64,000 nucleotides of DNA from an uncultured Dokdonia sp. (GTDB taxonomy: Bacteria > Bacteroidota > Bacteroidia > Flavobacteriales > Flavobacteriaceae). The DNA is taken from positions 1 to 64,000 of the forward strand of contig CANNDF010000005.1 in the NCBI GenBank assembly GCA_947503305.1. Direction: 5' to 3'. The notes below the pieces were generated by a model that saw only the letters and a program-made list of their open reading frames with translations, did not search any database and was not told where the DNA came from. Position 1 is the stretch's first letter; each line of letters begins with the position of its first letter. This document shows positions 63,756 through 64,000 of this stretch, piece after piece. The position numbers and the translations under genes are program-made.

Positions 63756-64000
63756 ATGAAAAGCCAACTCATATACGGTCTCTTACTTTTAATTATAAGT
63801 GGATGTGCGACTAAACAACTACGGGTAGATAAGGGTCTCAAAAAAAAGTCTGTTATTAAGAATCAAATTGAACACTCCTTTTTCTTAATAGGGAATACTG
63901 CTGGGGATACAGATGTATTAAATCACTTAGAACAAGAAATACGATCTACAAATGATAACTCAACAGTACTATTTTTGGGAAACAATAGAAATAACACCAA
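63756..64000 (+). CDS. Metallophosphatase-like lipoprotein, partial
   Basis: Only the first 81 residues are inside the window. MKSQLIYGLLLLIISGC gives a lipobox Cys at 17. FFLIGNTAGDTDVLNHLEQE and STVLFLGNNRNNT correspond to the FLIGDAG and LFLGDN motifs of calcineurin-like phosphoesterases, but the metal-binding Asp is Asn at both places. Longer family members in Flavobacteriaceae end in a BamA-like barrel. Only 2 bases separate it from the PycTM-like gene, so they probably form one unit. Confidence 0.55.
   Translation, partial: MKSQLIYGLLLLIISGCATKQLRVDKGLKKKSVIKNQIEHSFFLIGNTAGDTDVLNHLEQEIRSTNDNSTVLFLGNNRNNT

Noticed and set aside
1-64000. CRISPR arrays, integrases, toxin-antitoxin pairs, prophage genes
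   Set aside because: No short regularly spaced repeats, recombinase motifs or phage structural proteins were seen; the window looks like core and surface-related chromosome.

Overview
The window looks like a chromosome segment of a low-GC marine member of the Flavobacteriaceae (Bacteroidetes), close to Dokdonia/Krokinobacter in style. This rests on TAnnTTTG-type -7 promoter boxes, the absence of Shine-Dalgarno sequences, type IX secretion (T9SS) sorting domains, a PorP/SprF-OmpA-adhesin operon, many surface lipoproteins with FG-GAP repeats, and menaquinone genes. The genus is inference; the family is well supported. The sequence opens on the 5' end of a 16S rRNA gene (minus strand) with its leader and promoter. 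No tRNA, CRISPR array or complete insertion sequence was found.

Layout. 0.6-4.3 kb: DUF4294 protein, M42 peptidase, surface lipoprotein. 4.4-6.7 kb: MBOAT/SGNH O-acetylation pair. 6.7-14.5 kb: menaquinone genes (menB, then a hotdog thioesterase-menF-menD operon), interleaved with a C1 peptidase, a STAS-like protein, CvfB and DUF2853. 14.5-24.4 kb: GNAT and alpha/beta hydrolase, then two near-identical 720-residue lipoproteins flanking an 1100-residue FG-GAP/ASPIC lipoprotein. 24.7-34.2 kb: a T9SS/gliding-type operon (giant CHU_C adhesin, PorP/SprF, OmpA) and a secreted FG-GAP protein. 34.4-38.4 kb: dnaK, a glycine-zipper peptide, umuC and a umuD-like gene. 38.6-47.8 kb: two orphan genes, CPBP protease, GNAT, L-serine dehydratase, DUF1905, WYL regulator, several secreted proteins, panB and GGCT. 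47.8-50.5 kb: an apparent MarR-controlled locus (CPVC thioredoxin-like protein, unknown exported protein, DUF2024, MarR, RluA). 50.5-56.2 kb: GH16 glucanase, lipoxygenase-like membrane protein, EamA transporter, conserved unknown. 56.3-60.7 kb: leuACDB operon. 61-64 kb: OsmC, tandem Crp-like paralogs, a Pycsar-effector-like (DUF5706) membrane protein and the start of a metallophosphatase-like lipoprotein.

The strongest unexplained signals are four. (1) A 14-bp palindrome, GCTTTCGCGAAAGC, occurs 11 times perfectly plus 3 times truncated, in genes and between genes. (2) The UmuD-like protein aligns without gaps to E. coli UmuD, yet it has lost the cleavage-site Cys and both catalytic residues (C24T, S60E, K97M). 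(3) A TTAGGA-N-TCCTAA operator family sits on the promoters of a four-cysteine MarR gene and of its neighbouring redox-like genes. (4) Direct repeats with a 21-bp period lie upstream of both the adhesin operon and one of the duplicated lipoproteins.
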